A stretch of DNA of 64,000 nucleotides from Salaquimonas pukyongi (GTDB lineage: Bacteria > Pseudomonadota > Alphaproteobacteria > Rhizobiales > Rhizobiaceae), in assembly GCF_001953055.1 (NCBI RefSeq), contig NZ_CP019044.1, positions 620,001 to 684,000 of the forward strand. The letters are read 5' to 3'. The notes under the pieces are model-generated. The model was not told the origin of the DNA, ran no database searches, and saw only the letters and a list, made by a program, of their open reading frames with translations. This document shows positions 8,131-18,334 of this stretch, one piece after another. Numbering within the stretch: position 1 is the first letter of the stretch; each line of letters starts with the position of its first letter. Position numbers and translations under genes: made by a program.

Positions 8131-9264
8131 ATGACTGCCCTTTCCCAGCGCATTGAATCCTTCCTGCGCGAAAAAAAATGCGCCCTGCCGGAAATCGGCC
8201 TTCTGCAGCCGGCAGAGCCCATTTTGAACACCGCCGGTGAGGACATTCGCCGCCGTATCTTCATCACCGCCGATCAGCGCGGCCGCGACCTGTGTCTTCG
8301 GCCGGAATTCACCATTCCTGTCTGCCTCAGCCATCTTGAAAGCGGCAAGGCGAGAAAACGCTATGGCTATGTGGGCAAGGTCTTTCGCCAGCGCGCCGAC
8401 GAGCCGGCGGAATTCCTGCAGGCCGGCATCGAGGACATCGGCACTGAAAAGAAAGGGGCCGCCGATGTGCGCTGCCTGGCCGATTGCATCGATCTTTTGC
8501 GCATGCTGGGCCGAAACCGCCTGTCGGTGGCCGTGGGCGATCAGGCGATTTTCGAGGCGGTGCTGAAATCCCTCGGCCTGCCCAAGGCCTGGCGCGAACG
8601 TCTTGGCCGAAATTTCGGCGATTCGACACGCCTTACAGCCGACCTCGACCGCCTGTCGGGCAAGAACAATGGCAGCCTGGACCATCTGGCGCCCGAGCTG
8701 GCAAGGGCCGTCGAGGCGGGCGACCGCGAAGCGGTGGAAAAGGCCATTGCCCGCGACATGAAGAAGGCCGGCCTGCCGCCGCAATCAGGCCGCACCGCCG
8801 AAGAGATCGCCGCAAGACTGATGGAAAAGGCCGCCCTTGCCGCAGCGCACCTTGTACCGGAAAAACGCGAAGTGCTGGAAGCCTTTCTCGATCTGGACAT
8901 GCCGCTGAAAGATGCCAACCGGCGGCTTTGGTCCTTTGCGCGCCGCGCCAACATTCCCCTTGGCAAGGCGCTGGAAGCTTTCCACAAGCGCGCCGTGGCG
9001 CTGGAAAAACTCGATCTTGATAATGTCTCCCTGCGCTACCGCGCCGGTTTCGGGCGCACGCTCGACTATTATACCGGCTTTGTATTCGAGGTGCGTGGCG
9101 GCTCGTCCGACGCGAAGCCGCTGGCAGGTGGCGGACGCTATGACCGGCTGATGACGGTTCTTGGCTCGCGGCAGAAAATGCCGGCGACGGGCTTTGCCGT
9201 TTATGTCGATCGGGTAAAGCCGAAACTGAAGGAAACGCCTGGAACAATGGAGGCGCGGCCATGA
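8131..9264 (+). CDS. hisZ: ATP phosphoribosyltransferase regulatory subunit
   Basis: Paralogue of the histidyl-tRNA synthetase catalytic core that has lost tRNA charging and serves as the regulatory subunit of the short-form HisG. The synthetase-derived segments [15 protein letters not shown] and GGGRYDRL are still visible. It lacks the C-terminal anticodon-binding domain and ends near residue 377. It starts three bases after hisS and overlaps hisG by four bases (ATGA), so the pair is probably translationally coupled, matching the expected 1:1 complex. HisZ is expected where HisG is short, as here. Confidence 0.95.
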   Translation: MTALSQRIESFLREKKCALPEIGLLQPAEPILNTAGEDIRRRIFITADQRGRDLCLRPEFTIPVCLSHLESGKARKRYGYVGKVFRQRADEPAEFLQAGIEDIGTEKKGAADVRCLADCIDLLRMLGRNRLSVAVGDQAIFEAVLKSLGLPKAWRERLGRNFGDSTRLTADLDRLSGKNNGSLDHLAPELARAVEAGDREAVEKAIARDMKKAGLPPQSGRTAEEIAARLMEKAALAAAHLVPEKREVLEAFLDLDMPLKDANRRLWSFARRANIPLGKALEAFHKRAVALEKLDLDNVSLRYRAGFGRTLDYYTGFVFEVRGGSSDAKPLAGGGRYDRLMTVLGSRQKMPATGFAVYVDRVKPKLKETPGTMEARP

Positions 9265-9968
9265 CGATCACCATCGCGCTGCCCTCCAAGGGAAGGCTGA
9301 AGGAAAAGGCACTGGAAGTTTTCGCCCAGGCGGGGTTCAGGATCGAACTGCCGAAGGACAGCCGTTCCTATCGCGGTTCGGTGAAGGGCAGGCCTGAAAT
9401 CGAAATCGCCTTTCTGTCAGCCTCCGAAATTGCCCGCGAGCTGATTGCCGGCAAGATCGCGCTTGGTGTCACCGGCGAGGACCTGGCCCGCGAAAGCGTT
9501 GCAGATCCCGGAACCTTCCTCGATTTTGCCTGCCGGCTGGGCTTTGGCGGCGCTGATGTCGTGGTCGCCGTGCCCGATGCCTGGGCCGATGTCACCACCA
9601 TGGCCGACCTTGATGATGTTGCTGCCGGGTTTCGGCGCAGTCACCATCGCCCACTCCGCGTTGCCACCAAATACTGGCAGTTAACGCAGAACTGGTTTGC
9701 CGATCACGGCATCGCGCTTTACCGCATTGCCGAAAGTCTTGGAGCAACCGAAGGCGCGCCGGCAGCCGGCACCGCCGACATCATTGTCGACATCACCTCG
9801 ACAGGTTCGACCCTGAAGGCAAACCATCTCAGGATCTTGAGAGACGGCATCATCCTCCGATCGCAGGCAAACCTCATCGCCTCGAAGAAAATTCGCCTTT
9901 CAAGGGAAGACCGGGCGGTTCTGAAAGGCGTTTGCCGCCAGGTCGCCGAAGCGGTGGCGGCAAACTGA
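9261..9968 (+). CDS. hisG: ATP phosphoribosyltransferase, short form
   Basis: Catalyses the first step of histidine synthesis, joining ATP and PRPP. The length of 235 residues is that of the short HisG(S) class, which lacks the C-terminal histidine-binding regulatory domain and depends on HisZ. Conserved parts include ALPSKGRL at the N-terminus and the phosphate-binding [13 protein letters not shown] loop near residue 172. It shares a four-base start/stop overlap with hisZ. It is convergent with the DoxX gene, 10 bases apart. Confidence 0.96.
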   Translation: MTITIALPSKGRLKEKALEVFAQAGFRIELPKDSRSYRGSVKGRPEIEIAFLSASEIARELIAGKIALGVTGEDLARESVADPGTFLDFACRLGFGGADVVVAVPDAWADVTTMADLDDVAAGFRRSHHRPLRVATKYWQLTQNWFADHGIALYRIAESLGATEGAPAAGTADIIVDITSTGSTLKANHLRILRDGIILRSQANLIASKKIRLSREDRAVLKGVCRQVAEAVAAN

Positions 9969-9978
9969 TCTTCACAGG

Positions 9979-10365
9979 TTAACGCAAGCGCTTTCCATCG
10001 ACTGAAATCGTGCCCGGCCCAACGGCGGCAAGGGCAACGAAGCCACCGGCAATCGCGATGTTTTTCATCAGCAGAATGGTCTGCATCTGGTCGCCCAGAT
10101 CGAAATGGAACACGGCACCGGTAAACAGGCAGAAGGCAGCAAGCGCCCAGGCGGTGGTGCGGGTAAAGAAGCCGGCCAGGATAAAGCCGCCGGCAACCAG
10201 TTCGAAAATGGCCGCAGCCCAGGCAAGTAACGTGGAGGCCGGAAAGCCGTAAGCGGCGATGTAGCCGGCCGTGCCGTCGATGGAGCCGAGTTTTTGCAGG
10301 CCCGCCATGATGAAGATGAAAGACATCAAAATGCGGGCGGCAAGCAGTTTTGCAGAAGTGGACAT
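9979..10365 (-). CDS. DoxX family membrane protein
   Basis: Inner-membrane protein of 128 residues with four hydrophobic segments, fitting the DoxX family. The family start ARILMSFIFIMAGLQKLG is clear, followed by FELVAGGFILAGFFTRTTAWA. DoxX proteins are linked to quinone or thiol redox chemistry in some organisms, but the role of this member cannot be read from sequence. The upstream region carries a promoter-like TTGACG and a perfect 17-base palindrome (10450-10466), suggesting control by a dedicated repressor that is not encoded next door. Confidence 0.88.
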   Translation of the reverse strand: MSTSAKLLAARILMSFIFIMAGLQKLGSIDGTAGYIAAYGFPASTLLAWAAAIFELVAGGFILAGFFTRTTAWALAAFCLFTGAVFHFDLGDQMQTILLMKNIAIAGGFVALAAVGPGTISVDGKRLR

Positions 10366-10429
10366 GAAACAGCCTTTCGAGATGATGTAGCGTCATCGCC
10401 ATGTATGCCATTGCGATCAATACGCAATC

Positions 10430-10466
10430 CGTCAAGGAGCGCACACAGTGTTCATTCAGAATGAAC
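10430..10466 (-). promoter_or_regulatory. Promoter -35 element and palindromic operator upstream of the DoxX gene
   Basis: On the minus strand a perfect inverted repeat, GTTCATTC-N-GAATGAAC (10466-10450), stands 14 bases upstream of a TTGACG -35-like hexamer (10435-10430). The DoxX start lies about 65 bases further on. Palindromes of this length and composition are typical TetR-family operators. The region lies between the fumC stop and the DoxX start, so the palindrome could also fold in the fumC transcript end, but it lacks a T-run. Confidence 0.5.
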
Positions 10467-10491
10467 GATCCATGGCGCTTTGTGCACTCAA

Positions 10492-11874
10492 TCAGACCAT
10501 CCTGCGCGGGTCGATAAGCCGGTCGAAGGTTTCAGCGTCAACCAGTCCGGAGGCAAGCGCCTCCTGGCGCAGGCTGGTGCCGTTTTCATGGGCTGTCTTG
10601 GCAATCCTGGCGGCGGCATCATAACCGATCTCCGGAGCCAGCGCCGTTACCAGCATCAGCGAGCGATCGACCAGTTCCGCGATCCGAGCGGTATTTGCCT
10701 CAATACCGGCAACACAACGCAAGGCGAAAGAGTTCATGGCGTCAGCCAGCAGCTTTAGCGACTGCAAAACGGCCAGCGCTATCACCGGTTTGAAGACGTT
10801 GAGCTCGAATTGCCCCTGGCTGGCGGCGAAGGTGACGGTCTGGTGGTTTCCCATCACCTGGGCGCACACCATGGTCAGTGCCTCCGCCTGGGTCGGGTTG
10901 ACCTTGCCCGGCATGATGGAGGAACCGGGCTCGTTGGCCGGCAGGGAAATCTCGCCAATACCCGACCGCGGGCCGCTGGCCAAAAGGCGGATATCGTTTG
11001 CGATCTTGTAAAGGTCGGCTGCCAGCGCGTTGAGCGCCCCATGCAGAATGGACAATGCGTTGTGGGATGTCAGCGCCTCGAACTTGTTCGGCGCGGTCTT
11101 GAATGCCATGCCGGTCTCTTCGGCCATGATGGCGGCAAACGTCTTTGCAAACTCCCCCGGCGCGTTGATCCCGGTGCCGACCGCCGTCCCGCCCTGGGCA
11201 AGGTCCATCACATGCACCATCGCGCGCCGCACCAGCCGTTCGTCGCGCTTGATCATCGCCGCATAACCGGAAAACTCCTGACCGAGTGTCAGGGGCGTGG
11301 CGTCCTGGGTGTGCGTGCGGCCGATCTTGACCAGCTTGCGCCAGCGCGAGGCCTTGGCGCCCAGCGCCTGTTTGAGATTGCGCATGGCCGGCAGCAATTC
11401 CCGCTCGCACCCGATTGCGGTTGCCACATGCATGGCGGTGGGAAAGGTGTCGTTCGACGACTGGCTGCAGTTTACATGGTCGTTGGGATGAACCGGCTCT
11501 TTCGATCCCATCTTGCCGCCAAGCATTTCAATCGCCCGGTTGGCGATCACCTCATTGGCGTTCATGTTGGTTTGGGTGCCAGATCCGGTCTGCCAGACCA
11601 CCAGCGGAAAGTGCTCATCGAGCTTGCCGTCAGCAACCTCCCTTGCTGCCGCCATTATCGGTTCGGCAAGCTTCTTGTCCAGCGTGCCAAGTTTGACATT
11701 GGCTTTTGCCGCAGCAAGCTTCACGAGGCCAAGCGCATGAATGAGCGGCAGCGGCATGCGCTCGCCGCCGATCGGAAAATTCTCAATCGAGCGCTGGGTT
11801 TGTGCGCCCCAATACCGGTTGGCCGGCACCTTCACATGGCCAAGGGAATCGGTCTCGATGCGGCTACGGGTCAC
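10492..11874 (-). CDS. fumC: Fumarate hydratase class II
   Basis: Iron-independent homotetrameric fumarase that interconverts fumarate and malate in the TCA cycle. It belongs to the aspartase/fumarase superfamily: the signature [11 protein letters not shown] is near residue 317. The catalytic His region [10 protein letters not shown] and the substrate segment GSGTQTNMN are intact. The start is GTG at 11874 with GGAGG seven bases upstream. At 460 residues it is full length. Upstream on the same strand lie a small unknown frame (ending 11945) and a cobalamin riboswitch, so fumC may be read from the riboswitch transcript. No terminator or clear separate promoter was seen in the 70-base gap. Confidence 0.96.
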   Translation of the reverse strand: MTRSRIETDSLGHVKVPANRYWGAQTQRSIENFPIGGERMPLPLIHALGLVKLAAAKANVKLGTLDKKLAEPIMAAAREVADGKLDEHFPLVVWQTGSGTQTNMNANEVIANRAIEMLGGKMGSKEPVHPNDHVNCSQSSNDTFPTAMHVATAIGCERELLPAMRNLKQALGAKASRWRKLVKIGRTHTQDATPLTLGQEFSGYAAMIKRDERLVRRAMVHVMDLAQGGTAVGTGINAPGEFAKTFAAIMAEETGMAFKTAPNKFEALTSHNALSILHGALNALAADLYKIANDIRLLASGPRSGIGEISLPANEPGSSIMPGKVNPTQAEALTMVCAQVMGNHQTVTFAASQGQFELNVFKPVIALAVLQSLKLLADAMNSFALRCVAGIEANTARIAELVDRSLMLVTALAPEIGYDAAARIAKTAHENGTSLRQEALASGLVDAETFDRLIDPRRMV

Positions 11875-11944
11875 GGCGGGCCTCCTGACCCATCATACGG
11901 TATCAGACCCCTGCCTTTCAACGCCGGTTTTGAGAGCAATGGCG

Positions 11945-12223
11945 TCAGTGAAGCAGCCGCCGTCCCCGTGCACCGCCACGGCGCCGCGGCACCGCCAGCG
12001 GCCGGGTCGCATCCTTAAGGCAGGCGCGAAAGGCCAGCACTGCCGGGGCGGCAGATCCACTCGCGGCCAAACGGGCATCCACCGCTGCTGCCTGTGCGGC
12101 AAAATCGGCGTCATCGGAAAGCGACCAAAGCCATTCAAGAAAGGTAATCCGGGCCAGTTGGCCGGATGCTTCAGCTCCGGTGGGAGCCGTTTTCAGTGCA
12201 TTCATGATTTTTTCAAGTACCAT
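11945..12223 (-). CDS. Unrecognised small protein or decayed gene downstream of cobalamin riboswitch
   Basis: Reading frame of 92 codons starting MVLEKIMNAL with GGAGGG just upstream of the ATG. The middle (residues about 8-70) reads like a soluble helical protein, with TFLEWLWSLSDDADF. The last 16 residues become arginine- and glycine-rich (VPRRRGGARGRRLLH). A neighbouring frame over the same 3' bases reads more naturally (AVAVHGDGGCFTDAIALKTG) to a stop at 11893. Upstream, the same frame is also open and protein-like, while the best ribosome site serves another frame (12306-12202). The picture fits either a genuine small gene or a gene broken by frameshifts. I do not recognise the family. 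Confidence 0.35.
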   Translation of the reverse strand: MVLEKIMNALKTAPTGAEASGQLARITFLEWLWSLSDDADFAAQAAAVDARLAASGSAAPAVLAFRACLKDATRPLAVPRRRGGARGRRLLH

Positions 12224-12306
12224 CGCGCCCTCCGCGCCACGTTGTTCAGGCGGGGAAGGAAGGGGCAGAAATTCAAACCAGGGCTGCAGCTTGCAGGACC
12301 GGTCAT
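12202..12306 (-). CDS. Possible 34-codon leader frame under the cobalamin riboswitch
   Basis: First ATG after the riboswitch, with an ideal AAGGAG seven bases upstream (12319-12314). The frame begins MTGPASCSPG, is rich in Cys, Pro and Arg, and ends at 12202, overlapping the start of the 92-codon frame at 12223. It could be a leader peptide coupled to that frame, or the true start of a gene that has since shifted frame. Confidence 0.3.
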   Translation of the reverse strand: MTGPASCSPGLNFCPFLPRLNNVARRARWYLKKS

Positions 12307-12353
12307 CAAAATGCTCCTTGCCGGGGCACCCCGCCCGGTTGGGTTTGCATTGT

Positions 12354-12555
12354 GATGGCAGGTCTCCTGACTTGCGGGTCGCAGCTTGCCTGATCCTTCC
12401 CGGGCGCACTCCTTGGTGGAAATGCCCAGTGGCTGTTTCAGGGTCGCATACCGCCTACAGTTGCGGGGGCAGTCATGGAATTGACGCTGCCTTTCGGCAT
12501 TGCCGCACCATGTTCCCTTTTGCATTCGCCGAACCGGTGATTCGACGAAACCATC
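12354..12555 (-). ncRNA. Cobalamin (B12) riboswitch
   Basis: Adenosylcobalamin-type aptamer on the minus strand. In order it shows a P1 arm GATGG (12555-12551) and the AAAAGGGAA element with its GAATGC neighbour. These are followed by the core GACTGCCCCCGCAACTGT, the GCCACTGGG stem and the B12 box AAGTCAGGAGACCTGCC (12373-12357), and a closing P1 arm CCATC (12358-12354). The span of about 200 bases is normal. The ribosome binding site AAGGAG at 12319-12314 is preceded by a GC-rich stretch (CGGGGTGCCCCGG) that could pair with it, so translational control is plausible. Downstream genes on the strand are the small frame at 11945-12223 and then fumC. Confidence 0.92.
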
Positions 12556-12619
12556 GCCGATACAGTGGCGCCGCGCGGCCGTTTTGACAAGCAGATTGTT
12601 TGATGGAACCTGTTCAAGC

Positions 12620-12646
12620 AAAAGGGCCGCCCCGAAGGACGGCCCC
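12620..12646 (-). terminator. Rho-independent terminator after groEL
   Basis: On the minus strand GGGCCGTCC, a TTCG tetraloop and GGGCGGCCC form a nine-pair stem (one G-T pair), followed at once by TTTTG. It lies about 43 bases after the groEL stop and ends the groESL transcript before the riboswitch region. Confidence 0.85.
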
Positions 12647-12688
12647 TGCATTTGATTGGCCTTGACGGCGAACGCGTATGACGCGTTC

Positions 12689-14362
<1,674 letters not shown>

Positions 14363-14399
14363 TCAGCCAGCCCGGATAAGTGTGTAATTAGGGGCGGCG

Positions 14400-14696
14400 T
14401 TAGCCGATCACGCCCATGATGTCGGATTCTTTCATGATCAGCACTTCTTCGCCGTTGAGCTTTACCTCGGTGCCGGACCATTTTCCGAACAGCACGCGGT
14501 CGCCGACCTTGACGTCGAGTTCCACCAGCTTGCCGTTTTCGTCACGGGCACCGGAGCCAACTGCAACGATCTCTCCTTCGGAAGGCTTTTCCTGAGCGGT
14601 GTCGGGAAGGATAATCCCACCGGCAGTTTTCTCCTCGGATTCAACGCGGCGCACGACCACACGGTCGTGAAGTGGACGGAAGTTCATTTTAGCCAT
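14400..14696 (-). CDS. groES: 10 kDa co-chaperonin GroES
   Basis: Seven-subunit lid of the GroEL chamber. The start at 14696 gives [17 protein letters not shown] and 98 residues, the normal length. An upstream in-frame start at 14723 would add nine residues without family support. The mobile loop [18 protein letters not shown] that contacts GroEL is present. First gene of the groESL operon, transcribed from the promoter at 14838-14810. Confidence 0.98.
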   Translation of the reverse strand: MAKMNFRPLHDRVVVRRVESEEKTAGGIILPDTAQEKPSEGEIVAVGSGARDENGKLVELDVKVGDRVLFGKWSGTEVKLNGEEVLIMKESDIMGVIG

Positions 14697-14775
14697 CGCT
14701 ATTTTCCCAATTTTCTGAACCATTTACCTGTTGTTTAAACGACCGGAGCCGGTCGGAAACAGGGCCTCAAAAACT

Positions 14776-14802
14776 TTAGCACTCCCAGTAGGAGAGTGCT
14801 AA
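14776..14802 (-). promoter_or_regulatory. CIRCE operator of groESL (HrcA site)
   Basis: Perfect match to the CIRCE consensus: TTAGCACTC, nine bases, GAGTGCTAA. It lies between the promoter (14838-14810) and groES, where the HrcA repressor blocks transcription until heat shock. No hrcA gene is in the window. Confidence 0.97.
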
Positions 14803-14809
14803 CAAGGGG

Positions 14810-14838
14810 GAGATAGGCAGCAGACCGCCGCTTGTCAA
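14810..14838 (-). promoter_or_regulatory. Vegetative-type promoter of groESL
   Basis: TTGACA at 14838-14833 and TATCTC at 14815-14810 on the minus strand, separated by exactly 17 bases and lying directly upstream of the CIRCE operator. Confidence 0.75.
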
Positions 14839-14918
14839 TGGATCGATGGAGAGGGCGGGGGGATTTACTGCAAATTTATCCGCCATGGCAGGCATCAAGG
14901 CGCATGCCCTGGATATCA

Positions 14919-16268
14919 TCAGGCGGAATGATCGTTTGCCTTGCCGGCTGCTTCGTCAGCCCTGGAATACAGCCTGATGCTGCGTGGCGGGGAGATGAGA
15001 TCGCCCGTTCCGAACGGGACGTCAAGGTCCAGCAGCCCGGTGGCCTGGTGGCGTTCTGTGATATCCGTTGCAATCACAGTGCTTCCGGCTCTTGCAGCAC
15101 CTGGAACAATCTCTTCACCGGTCCGCCGGTTCGTTCCGGGCAGATAGGAGAGCAGGGCGCTAGCCGGGGCAAGCAGATGGCTGTAGCGCCGCCCGGCAAG
15201 GTGTCGCAGAGTTTTCCGGGTACCGCCAATTCCTGCCAGGGCAATTGAAATGTCCAGTTCGGCCAGCGAGAAAAGCGGATTCAGTCGTTCCTCCGCCTTG
15301 CTGTTTACGGCCTCCACAGCAATTACCGCGATAAACCGCTCCGCCAGTTTATGATCGCTTTTGAGTTTGCGGGACAGTATTTGCCAGTGATCGCTGTCTT
15401 CATATTCCGGACAGTGGAAACGGTAGAAAATACCTGCGGATTCTGAATCCTCGTCCATGGCGCGGCAGACCCGGGCCAGTTCGAACACCGCAAAATGATC
15501 GATCTCGGCCTTCTGGCGCGTGTCGAGACTGCTCAGCAGACTGCGTGTGGCATGCTCCATGCCATCGATTTCCACACAAGGCACCGCTTCCACATAGGCG
15601 ATCTTGCGGGACAGCAGATCGATAACGGGCTGCAGTTTGATGCGCAGCGTCCCTTTATCCAGCGATCGGGCAACTTGCTGAAGGTACTGTTTGTGGTTCT
15701 TGTCAGCCAGTGCATCGCTTTCCTTGCCGGTTACAAGCCGCACGACATTTTCGTTCTCGAAGTCCAGCGACCAGTCGCGGTTGCTTTCGGCAGCTTTGGC
15801 AGCGTTTCCTGCCGGGTTTTCCGCCAGTTGGCGCGGATGTGAAGTGCCGGCGGAAAGCGCAGCCATCTGGCCAAGCATTTTGTCTTCCAGTTCATCCAGC
15901 CGTTCATCCATGCTGGCAAACTGCGCACGGTCGGGGTGATCGCGTTCGATCTGGTCCAGCCGGCGTACAATGTCGCTGTCGAAGGAAGATACCGCTGAAA
16001 GCCGTTTGCGGATCAGATGGCTGGAAATAGCCTGGCCGGAATAGATGGCCAGAACCATCAGGCAGCAGAAGACGGCTGCTGCTGCCATCACCGTATCCAC
16101 TGCCGACAAGGCAAACAGCCCCCTTGCCGCGATAGCGGCAATGGCCGCGATCAAGGCGATCGCAAGGGGTAGACCGATCTTGCCGAGCATACGCATGACT
16201 GGAATTCTCCGCCGCAACACCGGCAAAAGCTGCCGTGCCGCCACCAAACTCCCCATAGTAAACACCAA
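14919..16268 (-). CDS. Membrane protein with degenerate EAL-like domain
   Basis: Inner-membrane protein of 449 residues. Two hydrophobic segments near the N-terminus (about residues 30-80) are followed by a charged, probably coiled-coil linker (RRLDQIERDHP, DERLDELEDKM). The C-terminal half, from about residue 200, follows the EAL phosphodiesterase pattern: LRIKLQPVIDLLSRKIAYVEA corresponds to the usual start of the domain. The catalytic EAL is replaced by EAV, and the downstream acidic metal ligands are not obvious. Hydrolysis of cyclic di-GMP is therefore unlikely, and a scaffold or binding role is more probable. It ends SPPRSIRLYSR, a tail common to rhizobial relatives. The gene is divergent from the HAD hydrolase at 16457. 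Confidence 0.75.
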   Translation of the reverse strand: MVFTMGSLVAARQLLPVLRRRIPVMRMLGKIGLPLAIALIAAIAAIAARGLFALSAVDTVMAAAAVFCCLMVLAIYSGQAISSHLIRKRLSAVSSFDSDIVRRLDQIERDHPDRAQFASMDERLDELEDKMLGQMAALSAGTSHPRQLAENPAGNAAKAAESNRDWSLDFENENVVRLVTGKESDALADKNHKQYLQQVARSLDKGTLRIKLQPVIDLLSRKIAYVEAVPCVEIDGMEHATRSLLSSLDTRQKAEIDHFAVFELARVCRAMDEDSESAGIFYRFHCPEYEDSDHWQILSRKLKSDHKLAERFIAVIAVEAVNSKAEERLNPLFSLAELDISIALAGIGGTRKTLRHLAGRRYSHLLAPASALLSYLPGTNRRTGEEIVPGAARAGSTVIATDITERHQATGLLDLDVPFGTGDLISPPRSIRLYSRADEAAGKANDHSA

Positions 16269-16456
16269 GCTGGCGGCTTCTCAAAGCCCATCCCGCCTGG
16301 ATGGTAAGCAAACATGATTAAATGGCCGCTCAAAAATGTTGATACAGCCTTGTCCAGCAGGCGCGACTTTGGCTTGCAACGGGCGCGACACTCTGGTCAT
16401 AAGGGCGTCAATGTGAAACATGCAGGCTGCGGGCCTCAATTTCGGAAGGATGCGGA

Positions 16457-17344
16457 ATGAACACGGCTGTGCCGGCAAGCGAAAAACCGGCAGCGCCCCG
16501 GATCGATGGCCTGTCACGAATTGCCGATGGCTACGATCTGCTTTTGTGCGACGTATGGGGCGTGCTGCATAACGGGCTGGCGGCCAAGCCGGCGGCGGTC
16601 AGCGCACTTTCCTCTTTTCGCCAGGGCGGCGGTACGGTAGTGATGATCACCAATGCGCCCCGCCAGCGCAAATCGGTCTTTGCCCAATTGGCAAAGCTCG
16701 GCGTTCCGTCCGGCACTTTTGATACCGTGGTGACGTCAGGCGATGTGACGCGCAGCCTTATTGCACAGGGCCCCGCGAAGATCCTTCACATCGGCACGGA
16801 AAAGGATCTCAACCTCTTTGAGGGTCTCAACGTGGAACTGGTTGGCGAGGATGAAGCGGAAGTCGTCGTGTGCTCTGGTCCGTGGGATGAACAGACCGAG
16901 ACGCCGGAAGACTACACACCGCTTCTTGCCCGGCTTAAGGACCGTGGTCTCAGCATGATCTGCGCCAATCCCGATATCGTCGTGGAGCTTGGTGACCGAC
17001 TGATTTACTGCGCCGGTGCCATCGCACGCGAATACGAGCGTTTGGGCGGCAAAACGCAAATTGCCGGAAAGCCCTACAGACCGATCTATGACCTGGCCCT
17101 TTCCGAAGCCGGGCGCATTGCCGGAAAAACGTTTGACAGCAAGCGCATTCTGGCCATCGGGGATGGCATGCCGACAGATATCGCCGGGGCCGCCGCTTAT
17201 GGGGTCGATGCGCTTTACATCAGCGGCGGCATCCACGCACAGGAATACGGTGCGCCAGAGGAGCCCGATCATAACCTTGTGGGCCGCTTTCTGGCCGGAC
17301 ATGACGCCCATCCGGTGGCCTACATGCCCCGGCTGGAATGGTAG
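16457..17344 (+). CDS. HAD-superfamily class IIA hydrolase (TIGR01459-like)
   Basis: Cytosolic phosphatase-like protein of 295 residues. HAD motif I is DVWGVLHNG (residues about 32-40). Motif II is ITNAP, and motif III/IV lies at GKPYRPIYDLAL followed by AIGDGMPTDIAGA, the Mg-binding aspartates. The class IIA cap places it with NagD-like phosphatases. The substrate is not identifiable. The start has GGAAGGA at a good distance. The next gene, ribF, starts within 20 bases, which suggests an operon with flavin synthesis and possibly a flavin- or nucleotide-phosphate substrate, but that is inference. Confidence 0.88.
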   Translation: MNTAVPASEKPAAPRIDGLSRIADGYDLLLCDVWGVLHNGLAAKPAAVSALSSFRQGGGTVVMITNAPRQRKSVFAQLAKLGVPSGTFDTVVTSGDVTRSLIAQGPAKILHIGTEKDLNLFEGLNVELVGEDEAEVVVCSGPWDEQTETPEDYTPLLARLKDRGLSMICANPDIVVELGDRLIYCAGAIAREYERLGGKTQIAGKPYRPIYDLALSEAGRIAGKTFDSKRILAIGDGMPTDIAGAAAYGVDALYISGGIHAQEYGAPEEPDHNLVGRFLAGHDAHPVAYMPRLEW

Positions 17345-17350
17345 CAGGGC

Positions 17351-18334
17351 GTGTTGGCCGCCATGCAGGGCACTTTGAGCGACTGGTATGAATCAACATC
17401 CGGCCTGCCGGCCCGTCTTCAGGGCGGAGTTGTGGCCATCGGCAATTTCGACGGTGTGCATCTGGGACACCGGGCGGTGCTGGAGCAGACACTGGAAATT
17501 GCCCGTACAACATCCGTTCCGGCACTGGCGCTGACCTTCGAACCCCATCCAAGAACCTTTTTCCGCCCGCAGCAGCCGGTATTCCGCCTGACAGGTGCCC
17601 GGCGCAAGGCCCACCTGCTGCTGGACGCTGGCATGGATGGTGTGGTCAGCGAACCCTTTGACGATGGTCTTGCCCGGCAGACAGCTGAAGATTTTCTGCA
17701 GAAGCACCTCCAGCAGGGCTTGAAGGTTTCCCACGTGGTTGCCGGTCACGACTTTCATTTCGGCCGGAACCGGGGCGGAACCCCCGATCTGTTGATGCAA
17801 TGGGGCAGGGAACATGGTTTCGGTGTGACGCTGATCGATGCCTTTAACGATCCGCAACAGCCATCCAGCATCGTTTCTTCCTCCCGGATCAGAACCGCGC
17901 TGGGCGAAGGAGATGTCGCTACCGCCAACCGGTTGCTGGACCGGCCATTCGATGTAGCGGGCACCGTTGTGGAAGGCGCCCGGCTTGGCCGCACGCTCGG
18001 CTATCCCACGGCCAATCTGAAGCTTCCGGAAGAAACGCAGCTTCGCCATGGCGTCTACGCGGTGCGCCTGCAGCGGGCTGATGGCAGCCTGCATGACGGT
18101 GTGGCGAGTTTCGGCCGGCGCCCCACCTTCGACAACGGGGCACCGCTGCTGGAAACCTTCATTTTCGATTTTTCCGGCGACCTCTACGGCGAAGCGGTAA
18201 CGGTTTTCTTTCATGGCTGGATACGGGCGGAAGAGAAGTTCGAAAGTGCCGAAGCGCTGGTCTATCAAATGGATGAGGACAGCCTGGCCGCGCGCCGGAT
18301 ACTTGAACGCAGTCCGCCCGTTACGGTGCAATGA
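17351..18334 (+). CDS. ribF: Bifunctional riboflavin kinase / FAD synthetase
   Basis: Converts riboflavin to FMN and then FAD. The N-terminal FAD synthetase domain has GNFDGVHLGHR (near residue 31) and the HDFHFG segment. The C-terminal kinase domain has the GRTLGYPTANL motif (near residue 215). It is 327 residues from a GTG at 17351; ATG at 17363 is an equally good start. It begins just after the HAD hydrolase gene and overlaps the following SDR gene by four bases (ATGA), so 16457-19828 probably forms one transcription unit. Confidence 0.95.
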   Translation: MLAAMQGTLSDWYESTSGLPARLQGGVVAIGNFDGVHLGHRAVLEQTLEIARTTSVPALALTFEPHPRTFFRPQQPVFRLTGARRKAHLLLDAGMDGVVSEPFDDGLARQTAEDFLQKHLQQGLKVSHVVAGHDFHFGRNRGGTPDLLMQWGREHGFGVTLIDAFNDPQQPSSIVSSSRIRTALGEGDVATANRLLDRPFDVAGTVVEGARLGRTLGYPTANLKLPEETQLRHGVYAVRLQRADGSLHDGVASFGRRPTFDNGAPLLETFIFDFSGDLYGEAVTVFFHGWIRAEEKFESAEALVYQMDEDSLAARRILERSPPVTVQ

